Below, one piece after another: positions 1-8,152 of a stretch of DNA of 24,083 nucleotides (positions are counted from its first letter, which is position 1; each line of letters starts with the position of its first letter). Below the pieces are notes generated by a model. It did not search any database. It was not told where the DNA came from and was given only the letters and a program-made list of their open reading frames with translations. This DNA comes from Micromonosporaceae bacterium (GTDB taxonomy: Bacteria; Actinomycetota; Actinomycetes; Mycobacteriales; Micromonosporaceae): assembly GCA_003543035.1 (NCBI GenBank), contig DPJL01000357.1:25055-49137 (forward strand), in the 5' to 3' direction. Position numbers and translations under genes: made by a program.

Positions 1-1502
1 AGCTTCTGCCACTGTCCAAAGGAGACTTCCACCCCGTGCGGCCAGTTCGGGCCGAGCTGGGTCTGTAGCCCGGAAGTCAGCTGCTCCACCACATCATCGG
101 CTCCAGCGCGGCCAACCGCTGTCACCACGGCCGGCTCATCGTCCACCCGCGGGAGGTCGCCGAGCCCGACGGCCTGACCGGCATGCAGCTCGAAGCGATA
201 GAAGTCTTGGTACGCCCCGGAAAGCCGGGCACGCCATTCCTCGGCCGGCATCCGGGCCAGGTCCACCCCGTCCACCAGGATCTTGCCGGAGGTCGGCTGA
301 TAGAACTTGGACAGCAGCTTCACCAGCGTGCTCTTGCCCGCGCCGTTCTCCCCGACGATCGCCACCACGGCTCCGGCAGGCAGCGTCAGCGTCACCTCTT
401 TCAGCACGAGATCGGTGGTGCCCGGATAGGCGAAGGAGACCTGATCCAGCTTGATGCCGTTGCTGAGTAGGGCCGGCACCTTGGCGTCGGCGTTGACCTT
501 GAAGGAGGCGGCGTAATCCTCGAGCCACGCGAGTCGGCGTGAGCCGTCCATCCAGAATCCCCGCAGGAAGCCGATTTCGCCGACCGTGGCGCCGATATAG
601 GCGGACAAGCGCGAGCCTGCGGCCAGGACTAGCAACACGTCTCCGGGGGAGGCCGACAGTCCGGAGGAGACGAAGACGATCGCGCCCACGTATCCGGCCG
701 AGAAGACCGCCCACGCCAAGGTGTGCCACCAGGCTGAGGTCCAGCGGGCATTGGCAATCGGCTTATACCAGCGTTCCCATGCCTGCCGTCGTTGCCGCAC
801 GAGCCGGTCGGCGATCCCGGTGACGCGGACCTCTTTGCCGGGTGCGGCGGTGGTGGACAGAACGAACAGGTGCCGGGCGAGCCGGGCTGCCGCCGCGCCA
901 CTTTCCTCAATCTTCCGCTCGACCGCGGGGCGCCACGACGACGTGAGGACGGTCGGGACAGCGAACAGGACCAGCAGAGCCAATGCCGGATGGATGGACA
1001 TCAGCAGTCCGACCGTGACCGAGAGCCGCACGATCCAGCCGACGGTCGAGAAGACGGACATGTACATGTGGTCGAGAACGAAGACCTGATCCCGAAGCAC
1101 GGACAGGCGATCGAGATAGTCCGGCCGCTCGTGATGCGCGATCGTCTCCACCGAAGCCTGAAGGCGAGCCACATGTGACTCGAGCGCGATGGTCACCCGG
1201 TCGCGGAAGCGCCGTTGGACGCGGTCGGAGATGGTGCGCAGAAACCAGGTGCCGCAAGCGGAAGCGGCCAGCCCGATCAGGGAAACGTAGATCAGGGTGG
1301 TGTTGCCGCCGAGTACCCCGTCGCCGAGAAACTTCAGCCACAGCGCGAGCAACGCATCCGGCAGAGCCGCCAGCAAAGACAGTCCAAAAGCGACAGACAT
1401 CAGCCTCGGCTCGTACCGGAACCCAAGCTTGCACAGTCGCCACATGGAGGACCATGGCGGGGGCATGTCGTCCGCTGTGGACGTCTCAACTGAGGACGTC
1501 AT
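1..1502 (-). CDS. ABC exporter half-transporter (permease + ATPase), 3' end outside window
   Basis: This is a type I ABC exporter half-molecule: an N-terminal membrane domain (about residues 20-320) followed by a nucleotide-binding domain. Walker A GENGAGKST lies at about residue 382. The degenerate signature VSFGQWQKL, in place of LSGGQ, is the last thing before the left window edge, so Walker B and the H-loop are not seen. The start is ATG at 1502, which overlaps the last 17 bases of the preceding ABC gene and implies translational coupling. Alone it is half a transporter; the adjacent paralogue suggests a heterodimeric exporter in the cytoplasmic membrane. Its place in the carrier protein/ATP-grasp operon suggests export of, or self-resistance to, the cluster product. 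Substrate is unknown. The family call is firm; the substrate role is inference. Confidence 0.9.
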   Translation of the reverse strand, partial: MTSSVETSTADDMPPPWSSMWRLCKLGFRYEPRLMSVAFGLSLLAALPDALLALWLKFLGDGVLGGNTTLIYVSLIGLAASACGTWFLRTISDRVQRRFRDRVTIALESHVARLQASVETIAHHERPDYLDRLSVLRDQVFVLDHMYMSVFSTVGWIVRLSVTVGLLMSIHPALALLVLFAVPTVLTSSWRPAVERKIEESGAAAARLARHLFVLSTTAAPGKEVRVTGIADRLVRQRRQAWERWYKPIANARWTSAWWHTLAWAVFSAGYVGAIVFVSSGLSASPGDVLLVLAAGSRLSAYIGATVGEIGFLRGFWMDGSRRLAWLEDYAASFKVNADAKVPALLSNGIKLDQVSFAYPGTTDLVLKEVTLTLPAGAVVAIVGENGAGKSTLVKLLSKFYQPTSGKILVDGVDLARMPAEEWRARLSGAYQDFYRFELHAGQAVGLGDLPRVDDEPAVVTAVGRAGADDVVEQLTSGLQTQLGPNWPHGVEVSFGQWQK

Positions 1503-3303
1503 AGCTCACCTCTTCGTCGGCGTCGACGGGCAGCCCGGCCGCGAACCTCTCGGCTTGCAGGTCGAACATGGTGCGATAACGCCCGCCGAGCGCGATCAGC
1601 TCGTCATGCGTGCCGAGCTCGATGACCCGGCCTTCCTCCAGCACACAGATTCGGTCGGCCTGGCGGACCGTCGAGAACCGGTGCGAGATAAGGATTGTGG
1701 TGCAATGCCTGGTCTCGGCGAGGACCCGTTCGAAGATCTCCGCCTCGCCGCGCACGTCCAACTGCGCGGTCGGCTCGTCGAGCAGCACCACGCCGGCGCC
1801 TTGTTTGACCGCGCAGAGCGCCCGGGCGAGGGCGATCCGCTGCCATTGCCCGCCGGACAGATCAGTACCGCCGGGGTAGCCCTTGGCGAGGATGGTGTCC
1901 AAAGTGGCCAGATCACCCGCGCCCGCGGACTCCAGAGCCTCCAGCACCACCTCGTCGGGGGCGCCGTTGGGGGCGACGTTGTCGCGCAGGGGCAGCTCGA
2001 AGCGCATGAAATCCTGGAATACCGCGGTGATCCGGGATCGCCAGGACTCCACTCCAATTTCGCGCACGTCCACGCCGTCGATCTCGACCGCTCCCTCGTC
2101 CGGGTCGTAGAGCCGGCAGATCAGCTTGGCCAGAGTGGTCTTCCCCGCGCCGTTGCGCCCGACTATTGCCAGCGACGATCCGGCGGGGATCGTGAGATCG
2201 AAGCCGCTCAGGACTTGCCTGGATTCGGTACCCGGATAGGAAAAGCTCACGTCGCGGAAGCGGATTTCGCGGGCGGGCCGCTGCTCCGCGGCTTCAGTGC
2301 CCTTCACCGCGAGCGCTCCGCGAGGGCCCGTCGCCTTCCGCAGTCGCAGGACCGCCGCGACCGGGGCGGCCGACCCGTCCAGCGCCCAGTTGAGCCCGCC
2401 GAACGCGATCAACGAGGTGCCGATCGCGGCCTGGGCATAGGTGACAAGCGCGCCGAGGTCGATGCGTCCCCCGACGATGGCGCTGCCGAGCGACCAGAAG
2501 ACCAGCACGTTGCCGCCCAGCACGAGGAGAAGGCTTAGCAGAACTGACTTCTCGCGCATCCGGGTCGCCCGGTATTGCAGCTCGTGCAGCTTGACGCGGC
2601 GCTCGGCGAACCGCTCGATGACCCAGCCGACCAGCCCGAAAAGGCGAAGTTCCTTGGCCGCGGGTGGATCGACTGCCAGCCGGTACGCATACTCCGCGTC
2701 CTGCGACGCCGCTCGCACCTCGTCCGTCTCGCGATCGCGCCAGACTCCGCTTTCGCGCAGCAGGTAATGGGTCGCCAGCCACACCCCGGCCAGCACGAAG
2801 GGTGCCCACCAGGCAAAGGCCAAGAGGACGAGCGCGGACGACAAGCCGGCCAGCAGCTCGACAAGACCGCTGGCGATGAAATCCATCGACAGCGACAGCG
2901 GTGGCCCGGTCATGCCGAGGTCGAAATCCCGGGCCGTGGTCATGTCCTTGGCCAGCTCGGGATCCTCAAGGTGGCCCATCCCGGGTGGCTCGACACACGC
3001 TTCCGTGAGCCGGTCGTAGAGATAGGCGGAGGTCTTGTCGCCAAGATTGGCGCTGACCACCTGATGAATCGGGCCGAGGACCTGCAGCAGAACGAAGATG
3101 GCCCCGGCGGCGGTCAACGGCATCACGAGGGATTGCCCGTTCTGGACCGCGCCGACGAGCACACCCATGGCGATGGCGAAGCAGGCTGGGAGCAGGCCGC
3201 GCAGCAGCAGCACCACCCACCACGCGATCGCCAGCGGACGATCGGCACGATGCAGCACCCCGAAGAACTGCCATTCCTTGCGTTCGCGCAGCCGTGCGAT
3301 CAC
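1486..3303 (-). CDS. ABC exporter half-transporter (permease + ATPase)
   Basis: A complete 605-aa half-transporter. Hydrophobic segments occupy roughly residues 25-330. The ATPase domain carries Walker A (GRNGAGKTT, about residue 380), an intact signature LSGGQWQR (about 480), Walker B VVLLDEPTAQLD and an H-loop ISHRF. The start is GTG at 3303 with a GGAGG five bases upstream. It lies 45 bp after the ATP-grasp gene and overlaps the next ABC gene by 17 bp. Its signature is canonical, while the partner's is degenerate (SFGQW), which is common in heterodimers with one weak ATP site. It probably exports the product of the cluster; the substrate cannot be read from the sequence. Confidence 0.93.
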   Translation of the reverse strand: MIARLRERKEWQFFGVLHRADRPLAIAWWVVLLLRGLLPACFAIAMGVLVGAVQNGQSLVMPLTAAGAIFVLLQVLGPIHQVVSANLGDKTSAYLYDRLTEACVEPPGMGHLEDPELAKDMTTARDFDLGMTGPPLSLSMDFIASGLVELLAGLSSALVLLAFAWWAPFVLAGVWLATHYLLRESGVWRDRETDEVRAASQDAEYAYRLAVDPPAAKELRLFGLVGWVIERFAERRVKLHELQYRATRMREKSVLLSLLLVLGGNVLVFWSLGSAIVGGRIDLGALVTYAQAAIGTSLIAFGGLNWALDGSAAPVAAVLRLRKATGPRGALAVKGTEAAEQRPAREIRFRDVSFSYPGTESRQVLSGFDLTIPAGSSLAIVGRNGAGKTTLAKLICRLYDPDEGAVEIDGVDVREIGVESWRSRITAVFQDFMRFELPLRDNVAPNGAPDEVVLEALESAGAGDLATLDTILAKGYPGGTDLSGGQWQRIALARALCAVKQGAGVVLLDEPTAQLDVRGEAEIFERVLAETRHCTTILISHRFSTVRQADRICVLEEGRVIELGTHDELIALGGRYRTMFDLQAERFAAGLPVDADEEVSYDVLS

Positions 3304-3348
3304 CAGTGCCTCCGAAAACTCAGTCTCCCGAGTCTAGTGCCGAGGCCG

Positions 3349-3954
3349 TCAACGAGCCGCCAGGAACTTTTCCTGCGCCGCGGCGTAGGCGTGGAAGCGC
3401 GCTTGAAGCAGGCCTGTGGCGTCCTGTACATAGTTGCCGTGCCCGCCGTCCGGCTCCACTTCCGAGAGCCAGAACCGCTCACCGTCATGGAGAAAGTCGA
3501 CCGCGAAGTAGGGGATCGGGAACTTTTCGCTGAGGTACCCAGCGGTTTCGGCGAGCGCTTCGGGAAGGTCCACAATGGACACCTGACCGCCCTGCGCGGC
3601 GTTGCCGACATAGGCCGACCGCATGGGTCGCCGTAGCAGCGTCGTGTGGGGCACACCGTCCACGAAGAACACTCGGTAGTCGACGGTTTCGGCACCGAGG
3701 TACGGCTGGACCGCGAGCGTGCAGCCTATTCCGCTCGCCAGGCTGACCAGCGAGTAAAGGTCGTCGGGGGTTTTCGCGACGCAGACGCCCATCCCACCGC
3801 CCCAGGCGACCGGCTTGACGATCAGCGGATACTCGAACCCCTCGAGCAGAGCTTGGGGATCCCTATACGGCGCAGCGCTTTCCCGGCCCGTCGCCAGCCG
3901 GACGGTCGGGATCGGCCGCACCGGGCAGTCCCGCAGATACAGCAGCGTGGCCAC
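3349..3954 (-). CDS. ATP-grasp ligase, C-terminal catalytic part (same gene as 3822-4304, frameshifted)
   Basis: This is the ATP-grasp catalytic core of a RimK/LysX-like ligase. Such enzymes join a carboxylate to an amine or thiol through an acyl phosphate. Visible features are the nucleotide-binding lysine strand YPLIVKPVAWGGGMGV, and near the end the metal-binding pair AVDFL and LSEVEPDGGHGNY. The first start in this frame is a GTG at 3954, but the family sequence continues upstream of it without a start (QLSFIATDK in this frame), then crosses into the other frame near 3981-3987. So this is not an independent gene: one extra base there would join it to the upstream half into a protein of about 318 aa. 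It follows a carrier protein and precedes two ABC genes. Substrates are unknown. Confidence 0.75.
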   Translation of the reverse strand: MATLLYLRDCPVRPIPTVRLATGRESAAPYRDPQALLEGFEYPLIVKPVAWGGGMGVCVAKTPDDLYSLVSLASGIGCTLAVQPYLGAETVDYRVFFVDGVPHTTLLRRPMRSAYVGNAAQGGQVSIVDLPEALAETAGYLSEKFPIPYFAVDFLHDGERFWLSEVEPDGGHGNYVQDATGLLQARFHAYAAAQEKFLAAR

Positions 3955-4304
3955 TTTGTCGGTGGCGATGAAGGACAGTTGGGCGGGATGGGCAGATAGA
4001 AGCCGGCCTGCTCAAGGGTCATGAAAAGGGTGAGCTGATCGAACGCGTCCACGAGCTGATGCGGGAAGCTGAACAGCTCGGTCACGAAGACGGTGTCCTC
4101 GGGGCTGACCGGTTCATTGTCCAGATACACCAAAGGCGCACCGGCGTTGCTTGCGTCCACGGCGACCGCGTCGGGAGCGTGGTAGCTCAACGCGAAACCG
4201 GCAGGCTTGGCAGCGGCGATGTAGTGCCGCCAGAAGACCTGCTGCTCCATGAACCGCTGCCGGGCGCTGCTGCGGTCGGGGAAGATCCAGCACAGCCTTC
4301 TCAC
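3822..4304 (-). CDS. ATP-grasp ligase, N-terminal part, ends in a frameshift
   Basis: This is the N-terminal pre-ATP-grasp domain. It starts with GTG at 4304, sharing GTGA (4-bp overlap) with the stop of the carrier-protein gene, so the two are translationally coupled. Sense sequence runs to MTLEQAGFYLPIPP, then degenerates into Cys/Arg/Ser-rich out-of-frame residues until a stop at 3822. The reading frame of the catalytic half (3349-3954) resumes exactly there. The switch falls in the minus-strand run CCCGCCCAACTG (3978-3988). A fourth C would give PPQLSFIATDK and restore the frame. It may be a sequencing error in a short C run, a real inactivating mutation or, less likely, programmed slippage. 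The surrounding operon looks intact, which favours a sequencing error. Confidence 0.75.
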   Translation of the reverse strand: MRRLCWIFPDRSSARQRFMEQQVFWRHYIAAAKPAGFALSYHAPDAVAVDASNAGAPLVYLDNEPVSPEDTVFVTELFSFPHQLVDAFDQLTLFMTLEQAGFYLPIPPNCPSSPPTKWPRCCICGTARCGRSRPSGWRRAGKALRRIGIPKLCSRGSSIR

Positions 4305-4567
4305 GAGTATTCGGCCTCCTCGGCCAGCAGCTCCTCGACCTGAGCGGCGAGCGCGGCGATCGTCGGCTCGTCGAACAGATCGATCAGCGACACCTCCACG
4401 TCGAAGACCGATTGCACCTCGGCGGCGATCTGCACCAGCTTCAGGCTGGTCCCGGCGGCGTCGAGGATGCTGTCGTGCAAACCCACGTCGACGCCGAGCA
4501 CCGGCCGCACGATCTCGTCAGTGATGCGCCGTACCAGGTCGGGGTCTGTCGTCTGGTCAACGGACAC
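4301..4567 (-). CDS. Free-standing acyl/peptidyl carrier protein
   Basis: An 88-aa carrier protein. The phosphopantetheine serine is Ser41 in DAAGTSLKLV, followed by the usual helix II-III pattern ending DLFDEPTIAALAAQVEELL, which looks more like an NRPS peptidyl carrier than a fatty-acid ACP. I chose the GTG at 4567 because AGGAGG lies four bases upstream; a longer 108-aa reading has no ribosome site and an un-ACP-like N-terminus. The gene heads the minus-strand operon carrier - ATP-grasp - ABC - ABC and overlaps the ATP-grasp start by 4 bp. It probably holds a substrate or product of the ATP-grasp ligase. No adenylation domain is near it, so how it is loaded is unclear. Confidence 0.88.
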   Translation of the reverse strand: MSVDQTTDPDLVRRITDEIVRPVLGVDVGLHDSILDAAGTSLKLVQIAAEVQSVFDVEVSLIDLFDEPTIAALAAQVEELLAEEAEYS

Positions 4568-4623
4568 GGATCCTCCTACCGAGGCGGGCTCGTATTTGCA
4601 CGAGTATTTGTGAACCGATGAAG

Positions 4624-4653
4624 ACACTGCCTAATACAAGCTTGTATTGTCAA
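4624..4653 (-). promoter_or_regulatory. Promoter of the carrier protein/ATP-grasp/ABC operon
   Basis: On the minus strand a consensus -35 TTGACA (4653-4648) is followed after 18 bases by CAGTGT (4629-4624), close to the actinobacterial TANNNT -10. Transcription would start near 4617, leaving a leader of about 50 nt. That leader includes CTCGT-N6-ACGAG (4589-4604), which can pair. The spacer of this promoter is almost entirely filled by the 16-bp palindrome at 4633-4648. The promoter is inferred from sequence only. Confidence 0.5.
4633..4648. promoter_or_regulatory. Perfect 16-bp palindrome, probable repressor operator
   Basis: AATACAAGCTTGTATT is a perfect inverted repeat. It sits between the -35 and -10 of the leftward promoter and overlaps the -10 (TATTGT, 4645-4650) of the rightward epimerase promoter, so one bound protein could shut off both. 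Its core ATACRAGCTTGTAT recurs upstream of the P450 (13234-13247), differing there by one base. The size and symmetry suit a TetR-, MarR- or GntR-type dimer. No such regulator is encoded in this window. Confidence 0.6.
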
Positions 4654-4658
4654 TACTC

Positions 4659-5582
4659 ATGAGGCGAGTCCTGGTCACAGGTGGGGATGGCTACCTCGGC
4701 CGGGTGTTGACGCTGCGCTTGATCGAGAGCGGGCACGAGGTGATCCTGCTCGGCCGGCAGCCACTGGCGGGCGATGCCGCGACTCGGCGGGTGTGCGCCG
4801 ACCTCACCGACCGGCAGCAGGTCGCCGCGGCGCTGGCCGGGCTCGACGTCGACGGCGTATGCCATCTCGCCGCCCGGACGAGTGTCCGGGAGTCCTTGGT
4901 GGACCCGGTGGGCTACTTCTCGGTCAACGCTGTTGGCACACTCAACCTCCTTGCCTCGCTGACCGGTCAGACACCGTTCGTGTTGCTCTCGTCCGGAGCC
5001 GTCTACGGATCAGATCACTCCGGGCCGCTCACCGAGGGTCTCGTGCCACGACCGGAAAACCCCTACGCCGCTTCGAAACTCGCGGCCGAGTCGATGGTCG
5101 CGTCGGTCGCGGCCACCGGCGCGGTCGGAGCGATAATCCTGCGCTGCTTCAACATCGCCGGTGCCTACGGCGGCCGGGCCAACCCCAACCCGTCGGGCAT
5201 CATCCCCGCCGTCATGCGAGCCGCGATGGGCGAAGCCGAGCACGTGGCGATCAACGGCGACGGCTCGGCGGTGCGCGAGTTCACCCACGTCGTCGACGTC
5301 GCGGACGCCATCGTACGGGCGCTTGAGGCGCCAGCAGCCGGCAAAGCAGAGGTGCTCAATGTCGGCACCGGTGCCGGCAGCACGATGCTCGAGGTCATCG
5401 ACACCGTGGCTCGCGTAACCGGGCGGCCGATCGAAGTCGTGCACGGACCGGCTGCCAACGAGCCGCACACCGTTCTGGCGGACACCCGTCGCATCCGCGA
5501 GCGCCTCGGATGGACTCCGGTCCGCAGTGGAATCGAGGAGATCATCCGAAGTGATTGGGAGGCAAGGCATGTCACTCCTTGA
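4659..5582 (+). CDS. NAD-dependent epimerase/dehydratase (extended SDR, GalE-like)
   Basis: A 307-aa extended short-chain dehydrogenase. The Rossmann glycine motif GGDGYLG is at residues 8-14, the catalytic serines at 111-112 (SSGAVYG), and the YxxxK pair is Tyr136/Lys140 (YAASK). The C-terminal part matches nucleotide-sugar 4-epimerases (RCFNIAGAYG, DGSAVREFTHVVDVADA). I use ATG 4659 rather than the in-frame TTG at 4647, because TATTGT ends eight bases before this ATG and there is no ribosome site, as expected for a leaderless transcript. The ALDH gene overlaps its end by 14 bp. No glycosyltransferase or other sugar gene is near, so the substrate may be a sugar nucleotide or another hydroxy compound. 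Confidence 0.88.
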   Translation: MRRVLVTGGDGYLGRVLTLRLIESGHEVILLGRQPLAGDAATRRVCADLTDRQQVAAALAGLDVDGVCHLAARTSVRESLVDPVGYFSVNAVGTLNLLASLTGQTPFVLLSSGAVYGSDHSGPLTEGLVPRPENPYAASKLAAESMVASVAATGAVGAIILRCFNIAGAYGGRANPNPSGIIPAVMRAAMGEAEHVAINGDGSAVREFTHVVDVADAIVRALEAPAAGKAEVLNVGTGAGSTMLEVIDTVARVTGRPIEVVHGPAANEPHTVLADTRRIRERLGWTPVRSGIEEIIRSDWEARHVTP

Positions 5583-7008
5583 ACCGGTCTCGCGATGGCA
5601 GCCCGGAGGGGACGAGCCGAGGCGTGAAGTCGTCAATCCCGCCAACGGTGAAGTGCTTGGGATCGTCGGGTTGGCCAGCGTAGCCGACGTCGGGCGAGCC
5701 GCGGAGCTCGCGGAGCGGGCGAGGGGACCGTGGGCACAGGTGGCCGCGGGCTATCGCGCCGCAGTGTTGCGCCGCGCGGCAGCCGTGTTCGAGGCGTGCG
5801 AAGACGAGATCGTGTGGTGGCTCGTCCGCGAAGGTGGTGCCGTGCCTGGCAAGGCCGAGGCAGAGGTGCGCGCCGCGGCGCAGACCTGCCATGAGGCTGC
5901 CTCACTCGCAGGTGCGCCATATGGCGAAGTCATTCGTTCCGGGATACCGCGGCTGAGCCTGACCCGTCGCGTGCCGGCCGGGATCGTCGGCGTGATAACA
6001 CCTTTCAACATGCCACTGGCGTTGGCGATCCGTGCCGTGGCTCCCGCACTCGTGCTGGGCAACGCGGTGATCCTCAAACCCGATCCGCGGACGGCGGTCA
6101 GTGGAGGCGTTGTCCTGGCCCGGGTCTTCGAGGAGGCCGGCCTCGCGCGCGGGCTGCTGCACGTGTTACCCGGCGACGCTGAGGTGGGCGAAGCGGTCGT
6201 CACCGAGCCGCGCGTGCGGATCGTGTCGTTCACGGGTTCGGCGGTGGCAGGACGCCGGGTGGGCGAGCTTGGCGGCCGTCTGCTCAAGCGGGTCATGCTC
6301 GAGCTTGGGGGCAACGGGGCGCTCGTGGTGCTCGACGACGTGGACCTGGATCGCGCTGTGCGGGCGGGCGCCTATGCCTCTTTCTTCCACCAGGGGCAGG
6401 TTTGTATGGCGGCGGGGCGTCATCTGGTACACGAAAATGTTTATGACGAATATGTCGAACGGCTGGGTGAATTCGCTGAGGGCCTGACGGTTGGCGATCC
6501 TTCGCGAGAAACCGTCGCGTTAGGACCGCTGATCGATGCGGCCCAGCGGGATCGCGTGCATCAACTTGTCTCCGCCAGCGTGGCTGCCGGGGCGAAGTTG
6601 GTGGCAGGCGGGCGTTTCGACGGCCTCTACTATCGCCCGACCGTGCTTGCCGAGCCCGAGGAGCCGACTCCCGCCTATCGCGAGGAGGTGTTTGGTCCGG
6701 TGGCGCCGGTCCGTCCATTCGCGACACTTGGCGAGGCGGCAGAGTTGGTGGCTGACAGCGAATCCGGGCTTGTGGTCTCGATTCTGACCGCGGATCTGGG
6801 ACGCGGGATGGCATTGGCCGATCGCGTGCCGGGCGGCATGATCCATGTCAACGACCCCACCATCGACCACGAGCCCAATGCGCCCTTTGGCGGCATGGGT
6901 TCGTCGGGTAACGGCTGGCGAGCGGGCGGCGCCAAGTCGGATCTCGATGCCTACACCGAAACCCAATGGCTCACCCTACGTACTGCGCTGCCGAAAGCCG
7001 CGCTGTGA
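5569..7008 (+). CDS. Aldehyde dehydrogenase, benzaldehyde dehydrogenase (XylC)-like
   Basis: A 479-aa NAD(P)-dependent aldehyde dehydrogenase that oxidises an aldehyde to the acid. Catalytic residues are in place: Asn147 (TPFNMP), Glu245 (LELGGN) and Cys279 (HQGQVCMAAGRHLV). The stretches RLSLTRRVPAGIVGVITPFN and ALGNAVILKPDPRTAV resemble benzaldehyde/vanillin dehydrogenases. The start is ATG 5569 after GGGAGG; a GTG at 5527 would only add a tail inside the upstream gene. It overlaps the epimerase by 14 bp and its stop overlaps the next start. It carries two TTA codons (6166, 6520), rare in such DNA, and so may depend on a bldA-type tRNA. Together with the XylB-like neighbour it suggests aryl alcohol to aryl acid; the exact substrate is inference. 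Confidence 0.9.
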   Translation: MSLLEPVSRWQPGGDEPRREVVNPANGEVLGIVGLASVADVGRAAELAERARGPWAQVAAGYRAAVLRRAAAVFEACEDEIVWWLVREGGAVPGKAEAEVRAAAQTCHEAASLAGAPYGEVIRSGIPRLSLTRRVPAGIVGVITPFNMPLALAIRAVAPALVLGNAVILKPDPRTAVSGGVVLARVFEEAGLARGLLHVLPGDAEVGEAVVTEPRVRIVSFTGSAVAGRRVGELGGRLLKRVMLELGGNGALVVLDDVDLDRAVRAGAYASFFHQGQVCMAAGRHLVHENVYDEYVERLGEFAEGLTVGDPSRETVALGPLIDAAQRDRVHQLVSASVAAGAKLVAGGRFDGLYYRPTVLAEPEEPTPAYREEVFGPVAPVRPFATLGEAAELVADSESGLVVSILTADLGRGMALADRVPGGMIHVNDPTIDHEPNAPFGGMGSSGNGWRAGGAKSDLDAYTETQWLTLRTALPKAAL

Positions 7009-8108
7009 AGGTCACGGTCGCGGTTGCGGATGCACCCGGTGCCCCGCTGCGATTGGAAGAGGCGACTCTTGACTCACCGCGCCCCGGTGAGCTGCTGGTT
7101 CGGCTCGTGGCATCCGGGGTCTGCCACACCGATGCCCTGGCCCATGCGGGCAGGATGCCGTTTCCGTTGCCGGGAGTGCTTGGGCACGAAGGCGTCGGGG
7201 TCGTGGAAGACATCGGCGATGGCGTCGATGGTTTCGGAACCGGTGATCCTGTGCTCCTCGGCTGGCCCTGGTGCGGAAAGTGCCGCAACTGTCTCGCCGG
7301 GCAGCCACGCTACTGCCTTGACCTACCGGCCCTCCTGTTTGGCGGGTCCCGGACATTGCGGCGCAACGATGGCTCCCGGTTGCACGGCGGCTTCTTTGGG
7401 CAGTCGTCCTTCGCTACGCATGCGCTCGTGGACGCGCGCGCGGCGGTGAAAGTGAATACGAGTCTGCCACTCGAAGCGGTGGGAACACTGGGTTGTGGCT
7501 TCTCGGCAGGTGCCGGAGCGGTGCTGCACGCCACCCGGCCGGAGCCGGGCTCGTCCGTCGTGATCTACGGAGCCGGCGCGGTCGGCCTGGCCGCCGTCAT
7601 GGCCGCGCGGCTCACCCCGGCCACGACGATCGTTGCGGTGGACCGGAATCCGCACCGGCTCGCGTTGGCTCGCAAGCTCGGCGCGACGGAAACCGTCGAC
7701 GTCACCGGCTTGCGCAACGTCGCCCGTACAGTCCGGGAAGCCTGCGGTGGCCCGGCCGACATCGCGATCGAATGCACCGGACAGCCACGCGTTATCAAGC
7801 AGGCGGTCGAGACGATCGGCATGCTCGGCGTGTGTTGTCTGGTCGGAACCTCGGACGCGACCGCCGAGTTCAGCGCGCACCAGGAGAGCACGTTGTGGGG
7901 CAAGCGAATCCGTGGCTGCATGGGCGGCGAGGGGCAGAGCCATACCTTCGTGCCGGCCCTGCTGCGCCTGGCGGAGCAGGGAAGATTTCCGTTCACCGAC
8001 CTGATCGAGTACCTGCCGTTCGCCGATCCTCAGGCCGCGATGACAGCTTCGGACTCCGGTGATGTTGTCAAGCCCGTCCTGCTTATTGAGAGACATATTT
8101 ACATCTAG
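7005..8108 (+). CDS. Zinc-dependent alcohol dehydrogenase, aryl-alcohol dehydrogenase (XylB)-like
   Basis: A 367-aa medium-chain zinc alcohol dehydrogenase. Catalytic zinc ligands are Cys40 (GVCHTD), His61-Glu62 (GHEGVG) and Cys164 (LGCGFSAGAGAVL). The structural zinc is held by Cys90, 93, 96 and 104. The nucleotide fold is GAGAVGLAAV. The LGCG-GAGAVL stretch and FGQSSFATHALV are typical of benzyl-alcohol dehydrogenases. The start is the GTG at 7005 inside the ALDH stop (GTGA, 4-bp overlap); an upstream ATG at 6966 in the same frame would lie within the ALDH. It likely interconverts an aryl or allylic alcohol with the aldehyde used by the ALDH. Confidence 0.9.
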   Translation: MKVTVAVADAPGAPLRLEEATLDSPRPGELLVRLVASGVCHTDALAHAGRMPFPLPGVLGHEGVGVVEDIGDGVDGFGTGDPVLLGWPWCGKCRNCLAGQPRYCLDLPALLFGGSRTLRRNDGSRLHGGFFGQSSFATHALVDARAAVKVNTSLPLEAVGTLGCGFSAGAGAVLHATRPEPGSSVVIYGAGAVGLAAVMAARLTPATTIVAVDRNPHRLALARKLGATETVDVTGLRNVARTVREACGGPADIAIECTGQPRVIKQAVETIGMLGVCCLVGTSDATAEFSAHQESTLWGKRIRGCMGGEGQSHTFVPALLRLAEQGRFPFTDLIEYLPFADPQAAMTASDSGDVVKPVLLIERHIYI

Positions 8109-8152
8109 TGTCGGTTGAACCTAGCCTGTGCTGGGGACGTGATATTCGGTTG

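Noticed and set aside
1297..2538. 413-aa plus-strand open frame over the ABC genes
   Set aside because: It lies opposite two genes with complete ABC motifs, and its sequence (His/Gln/Asp/Arg-rich, no domain pattern) is what the complement of GC-rich coding DNA gives.
2575..3636. 353-aa plus-strand open frame
   Set aside because: It spans the complement of two real minus-strand genes and their gap, and has no recognisable domain, ribosome site or codon pattern.
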